A DNA stretch of 64,000 nt from Mangrovimonas cancribranchiae (GTDB lineage: Bacteria > Bacteroidota > Bacteroidia > Flavobacteriales > Flavobacteriaceae), in NCBI RefSeq assembly GCF_037126245.1, contig NZ_CP136925.1, forward strand, positions 1,108,001-1,172,000, read 5' to 3'. The notes beneath the pieces are model-generated. The model searched no databases, was not told the DNA's origin, and worked only from the letters and a program-made list of their open reading frames with translations. Below, piece after piece: positions 60,870 to 64,000 of the stretch (positions are counted from its first letter, which is position 1; each line of letters starts with the position of its first letter). The translations under genes and the position numbers were made by a program.

Positions 60870-61907
60870 ATGAAAAAAAATAAAATAAAAAATATGTTTA
60901 GAATATTACTAATCGCAGGTTCTTTAGCCTCGTTATGTTTTGTGCCATGGATTTTAGTAAAAGCATGGATACTACCACTTCCTAAATCTATAGACGAGCA
61001 AATAAGCGAAGCTGTTAATCATGGGTTTGAGGGAATGATAGTATATGTTGACCAAGCAGGAGAGCAACCTGTAACATATGCTGGAGGATTTATGAACAGA
61101 GAAAATAAAATACCAACAAATCCAGATGCCTTGTTTAAAATAGCTAGTATTAGTAAATTATACGACGCTGTTGCTGTAACTAAATTGGTGAGCTCTGGTC
61201 AATTATCTTTAGATAAGTCATTAGCCGAATATCTACCAGAACTTATTGGGAAAATAGAAAATGCAGAAACAATTACTTTAAGGTTGATGATTCAACACAG
61301 AAGTGGCATTCCAAATTTTACAGATGCTCCTAACTTTTGGGCAAATCCAACAAAGTCTTTCGAAGAAAGTTTAGCATTAATAGAAGGTGAACCTGCCAAT
61401 TTTAAACCAGGTAAAAAATATGAATATTGTAACACCAACTATTTGCTAATCAATAAAATAATGGACAATACTTTAGGGTATCCCAATTTTCAATTTATCC
61501 AAAAAGAAATTCTAAACCCTTTACATCTAAATAATACATATAGTTCAGTTAGTAATGTAAATACTGAAAATGTAATGGGTGGTTATCATGTAGGTTATCC
61601 TCACGATTTAAAAACAAACGATTATGGAATGCATGCTACAGCAGAAGACGTAGGTAAATTCATCAGAGCATTAAATGATGGTACTGTCTTTAAAAATGAT
61701 GAAAAAGAAATATACGCCTCTATTTATAAATTTGAACATGATGGCTGGGTGCCTGGTTACCAGGGTTTTGCTAAATATTATGAGAATATAGATACGGTTG
61801 TAATTGCTTTTTACAATACAACAGATCCTAAATTACTTAATTGGAATCTTTCCCAGATTTTAAACAAAAGAATATATAGAATTATTAAAAAATCAAATAA
61901 TGAATAG
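60870..61907 (+). CDS. Beta-lactamase-like serine hydrolase (class C / PBP4*-type)
   Basis: A 345-residue protein with an N-terminal membrane anchor (about residues 11-33, ILLIAGSLASLCFVPWILV). The catalytic SxxK motif is SISK (Ser93, Lys96), and the YxN motif is YCN (Tyr186, Asn188). A third KTG/HxG-like motif is not obvious. The sequence resembles serine hydrolases of the class C beta-lactamase / D-aminopeptidase superfamily, many of which act on peptidoglycan peptides or esters and not on antibiotics. It ends 8 bases inside the longest possible frame of the next gene. Confidence 0.88.
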   Translation: MKKNKIKNMFRILLIAGSLASLCFVPWILVKAWILPLPKSIDEQISEAVNHGFEGMIVYVDQAGEQPVTYAGGFMNRENKIPTNPDALFKIASISKLYDAVAVTKLVSSGQLSLDKSLAEYLPELIGKIENAETITLRLMIQHRSGIPNFTDAPNFWANPTKSFEESLALIEGEPANFKPGKKYEYCNTNYLLINKIMDNTLGYPNFQFIQKEILNPLHLNNTYSSVSNVNTENVMGGYHVGYPHDLKTNDYGMHATAEDVGKFIRALNDGTVFKNDEKEIYASIYKFEHDGWVPGYQGFAKYYENIDTVVIAFYNTTDPKLLNWNLSQILNKRIYRIIKKSNNE

Positions 61908-61926
61908 CAATGGATATCATAAAAAT

Positions 61927-62373
61927 ATGAACCAAAAAAAGAAATCTCATCCATTTTGGAAATTCTTCTGGCTCACTTTTTTAGTTGTTTCCTTGGCCTA
62001 TGCTTGGTATTCATTCTATACGCCCGAAAACAACATCGAATGGATTTCTTATACGAGTATGGATGAAACAATCCAAATTAACTCCAATAAACCAATCCTT
62101 CTTTTCTTTACAGGAAAATGGTGTTCACCTTGTAGAATAATGAAACGTGAAGTTTTTACAGATAAAAGGGTAGAACGGACTATAAATGAATATTTTGATG
62201 CAGTACTAGTAGATGTAGACAATCCAGATTCGCAATCTCTAGTAAAACGATTTAAGGTGATTGCGACACCAACCATTGTTATATTAGATTCAAAAGGTGA
62301 GTTATTAGTATCTATGGAAGGTAAAATAAGTAAGACTGATTTTCTTGAATTACTTCAAAAAAATAAACCTTAG
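61927..62373 (+). CDS. Thioredoxin-fold protein with membrane anchor
   Basis: A 148-residue protein with an N-terminal anchor (FFWLTFLVVSLAYAWYSF) and a thioredoxin domain with the redox motif FTGKWCSPCRIM. It probably acts in the periplasm on disulfides or in thiol delivery. The start at 61927 is preferred because it begins 19 bases after the preceding stop and gives a clean basic N-terminus (MNQKKKSH). A longer start at 61900 would overlap the hydrolase gene by 8 bases. The linked regulator, acyltransferase and hydrolase genes suggest an envelope function for the whole set. Confidence 0.85.
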   Translation: MNQKKKSHPFWKFFWLTFLVVSLAYAWYSFYTPENNIEWISYTSMDETIQINSNKPILLFFTGKWCSPCRIMKREVFTDKRVERTINEYFDAVLVDVDNPDSQSLVKRFKVIATPTIVILDSKGELLVSMEGKISKTDFLELLQKNKP

Positions 62374-62410
62374 ACACATTTTTAAGTTATAGCATAAAAA
62401 GCTAGTTTTA

Positions 62411-62977
62411 ATGGCTGCCCCAGCAGTACCTTTGATAGAGGTGGTTTTGTATCAAGTCAGGCAAGAATATACGCAGAGTGATATTTCCAAATCATTAATA
62501 GAAGCAAATGTATCTGCACACAACAGATTAATGAGAGCCATTGAAGACGATAAGAATATAGACGAAGCATACAATCTATTTAGAAAAACAACCGAATCTA
62601 TTTTATATAAAATGAGTTCAGAAAGCGTAGTGGACTCACTACAAATACAGCAAAATGCTAGAAGTAAAGCCAATGAATTTAAAATAATTTATGCGTTACC
62701 GTCATTAACCTCTTATTTATATTATAATCCTTCCAAAGATTTAGAAAAATTAAAAGTCGCAGTATTGAGTCTCTTTGGCGGTTTGGATTTTCAAGTTCCT
62801 ATTCATCAAAATAAAGATAGAATGGAAAATGCACTTCTTAAATCGGGAACACCTTATAAATTTATAACCTTAGATAAGGCTAATCATTATTTTCAAAAGA
62901 CTAAAACAGGATTAAAAGAAGAGTATTCCTCATTAGAAAATAAATTTGTTGATGGTTTTTTAGAAGGTAATATCTAA
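62411..62977 (+). pseudogene. 3' remnant of an alpha/beta hydrolase gene
   Basis: A 188-residue frame whose product matches only the C-terminal part of alpha/beta hydrolases of the dienelactone-hydrolase/BAAT type. The segment MAAPAVPLIEVVLYQ normally follows the nucleophile elbow. The acid (Asp126 in LFGGLDFQVP) and the catalytic His (His159 in DKANHYF) are present, but the N-terminal half with the serine nucleophile and oxyanion motif is absent. Only 37 bases separate it from the preceding stop, so the missing part was deleted rather than shifted in frame. It may still be transcribed as the last gene of the series, but it should not be active. Confidence 0.75.
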
Positions 62978-63003
62978 TTGGGTAATTAATACAAGTTAAT
63001 AAT

Positions 63004-64000
63004 TTATTTATCTAAGGTGTTTAAAATTTGTGCCAATTTAGCCTTCGTGGAGAGAACTTTGTTAGAGATGGTAATATATTTTAATTCAGCTTCAATAAGT
63101 TTTGCTTCACGGTAATTTATAAGAAACAAAGAGCCTTCTCCTAATTCAAATTTTTTTTCTTCGGCTACCATAAGTTTTTTATAATCACTTACTAAGTTTT
63201 TGGCAATTTGCTGTTGTGTATTGTACGATGCAATTTCTTGTTGTATGGCATTAATTTTATTACGTAAACTTACTTTGCTTTCCGATAGACTAAAATCGAT
63301 ATCTTGTAATTGTAGTTTTGCTAATTTTAAATCGGCACGTTCTTTACGTAAAAATATGGGCATACTAATGTTTAGCCCTGTTTTATAGTTATGAGTATTT
63401 AATGAATTTAGATTGTCGTAATCACTAGTAAGAAAATTATATTGTAAGTCTATTTTGGGTAATAGGTTGTTCGTTTTTAGGCGCTTTTCTAATACCAATT
63501 GTTCCTTTTTTAAAGCTAGAGATTGAATTTTTGGGTGATTCTCTAAAATATCATTATTTACTTCTAAAATACTACTATTTAGTATGCTATCTACTATTAA
63601 TGGTGAGTTTGTATCTGGAATCAAGCTGTAATCAAGTTCAATAGGTGTGTTATCTTTTAACCATAAAAAATTAGAAAGTTCTAATTGCGACTTAATGTAT
63701 TTAACTCGCGACTTTTCTTTGTCTAAAGCTCTGTTTTTTAAGTTTATACTCGCTTCTAGAGTGTCTACCGCTGGTTTATCGCCTGCTTCAAAGCTAGCAA
63801 TAACATTATTTAAGCGTATGTTAGCGTTTTTTTGGTAGTCGATATAAACGTGGTATTCTTGATAATGTTTTAACCAATTAAAATAAGCTTCAACAGCATT
63901 ATAAAGAACTTCGTTAACAGCAATACTTTGCTTGTTAAGGCTAATATTTTTGTATAACTTGGCTTGCTTTAAAGTTGTCATGCGTTTATTGGCTAAAAGG
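63004..64000 (-). CDS. TolC-family outer-membrane efflux protein, 5' end cut by window
   Basis: A TolC/OEP-type outer-membrane channel subunit. The C-terminal 325 residues are inside the window, and the frame stays open through the right edge, so the ATG at 63981 is probably not the true start. Long amphipathic helices (KYIKSQLELSNFLWLKDNTPIELDYSLI; RADLKLAKLQLQDIDFSLSESKVSLRNKINAI) and the repeated helix-strand-helix arrangement are those of TolC. An RND or ABC exporter gene pair is expected upstream, outside the window. It is convergent with the hydrolase remnant. Confidence 0.85.
   Translation of the reverse strand, partial: LLANKRMTTLKQAKLYKNISLNKQSIAVNEVLYNAVEAYFNWLKHYQEYHVYIDYQKNANIRLNNVIASFEAGDKPAVDTLEASINLKNRALDKEKSRVKYIKSQLELSNFLWLKDNTPIELDYSLIPDTNSPLIVDSILNSSILEVNNDILENHPKIQSLALKKEQLVLEKRLKTNNLLPKIDLQYNFLTSDYDNLNSLNTHNYKTGLNISMPIFLRKERADLKLAKLQLQDIDFSLSESKVSLRNKINAIQQEIASYNTQQQIAKNLVSDYKKLMVAEEKKFELGEGSLFLINYREAKLIEAELKYITISNKVLSTKAKLAQILNTLDK

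Noticed and set aside
62384-62392. AAGTTATAG near the hydrolase remnant, also in the 57639-57647 operator
   Set aside because: Nine A/T-rich bases recur easily in this genome; no second half-site accompanies it.

Overview
The window is chromosomal DNA from a low-GC member of the Bacteroidota, almost certainly a Flavobacteriaceae species. The evidence is a C-terminal type IX secretion sorting domain (13533-15536), the Bacteroidota families DUF4294, DUF4268 and DUF6090, promoters of the TTTG-N17/20-TAnnTTTG type, and the near absence of Shine-Dalgarno sequences. No rRNA, tRNA, CRISPR array, insertion sequence or integrase gene was recognised. About 55 protein genes are supported. Those at both window edges are cut: an acyl-CoA carboxyltransferase on the left and a TolC-family protein on the right.

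Region by region. 1-8132 (all minus): a three-gene acyl-CoA carboxylase operon, an exonuclease/CBS-nucleotidyltransferase pair, a PrsW-type membrane protease and a flippase-like membrane protein. 8215-12807 (all plus): a WYL regulator followed by a tight five-gene accessory operon. The operon encodes a CxxC miniprotein, a small DUF6140-like protein, a 679-aa protein of unknown function, a small P-loop protein and an HNH-like protein. A near-perfect 29-bp palindrome sits just upstream of its promoter. This is the best candidate for an undescribed system. 12880-22370: mostly housekeeping and envelope genes (Nudix, T9SS cargo with 51-bp repeats, M42 peptidase, DUF4294, hemolysin III, ZIP transporter, two methyltransferases). 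22378-39529: recG, an M1 aminopeptidase, patatin, an FMN glutamate-synthase-like protein, a UvrD/PcrA helicase with a TTG start, an esterase lipoprotein, a threonylcarbamoyl-AMP synthase, an OmpA lipoprotein, a glycosyltransferase, an HsdR-N-like nuclease, holA, DoxX and a large methyltransferase. 39604-55162: a fused 2-oxoacid dehydrogenase E1, a peptidase-like outer-membrane protein lacking its catalytic residues, a LOG protein, uvrA, an ACP phosphodiesterase-like protein, glmM, a lipid A acyltransferase-like protein, rhomboid, TlpA and mnmE.

55463-62977 is a second accessory block. A membrane-anchored regulator with an N-terminal AraC-type DNA-binding domain faces a co-directional series: ankyrin lipoprotein, acyltransferase 3, DUF6090, small membrane protein, class C beta-lactamase-like hydrolase, thioredoxin-like protein and a headless alpha/beta-hydrolase remnant. 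The 228 bp between them hold two direct repeats spaced exactly 20 bp, bracketed by 10-bp inverted arms, which is a strong operator candidate.

Domain names were assigned by reading motifs and overall resemblance. No database search was run, so family numbers such as DUF6140 or DUF7935 are recollections that need a profile search.
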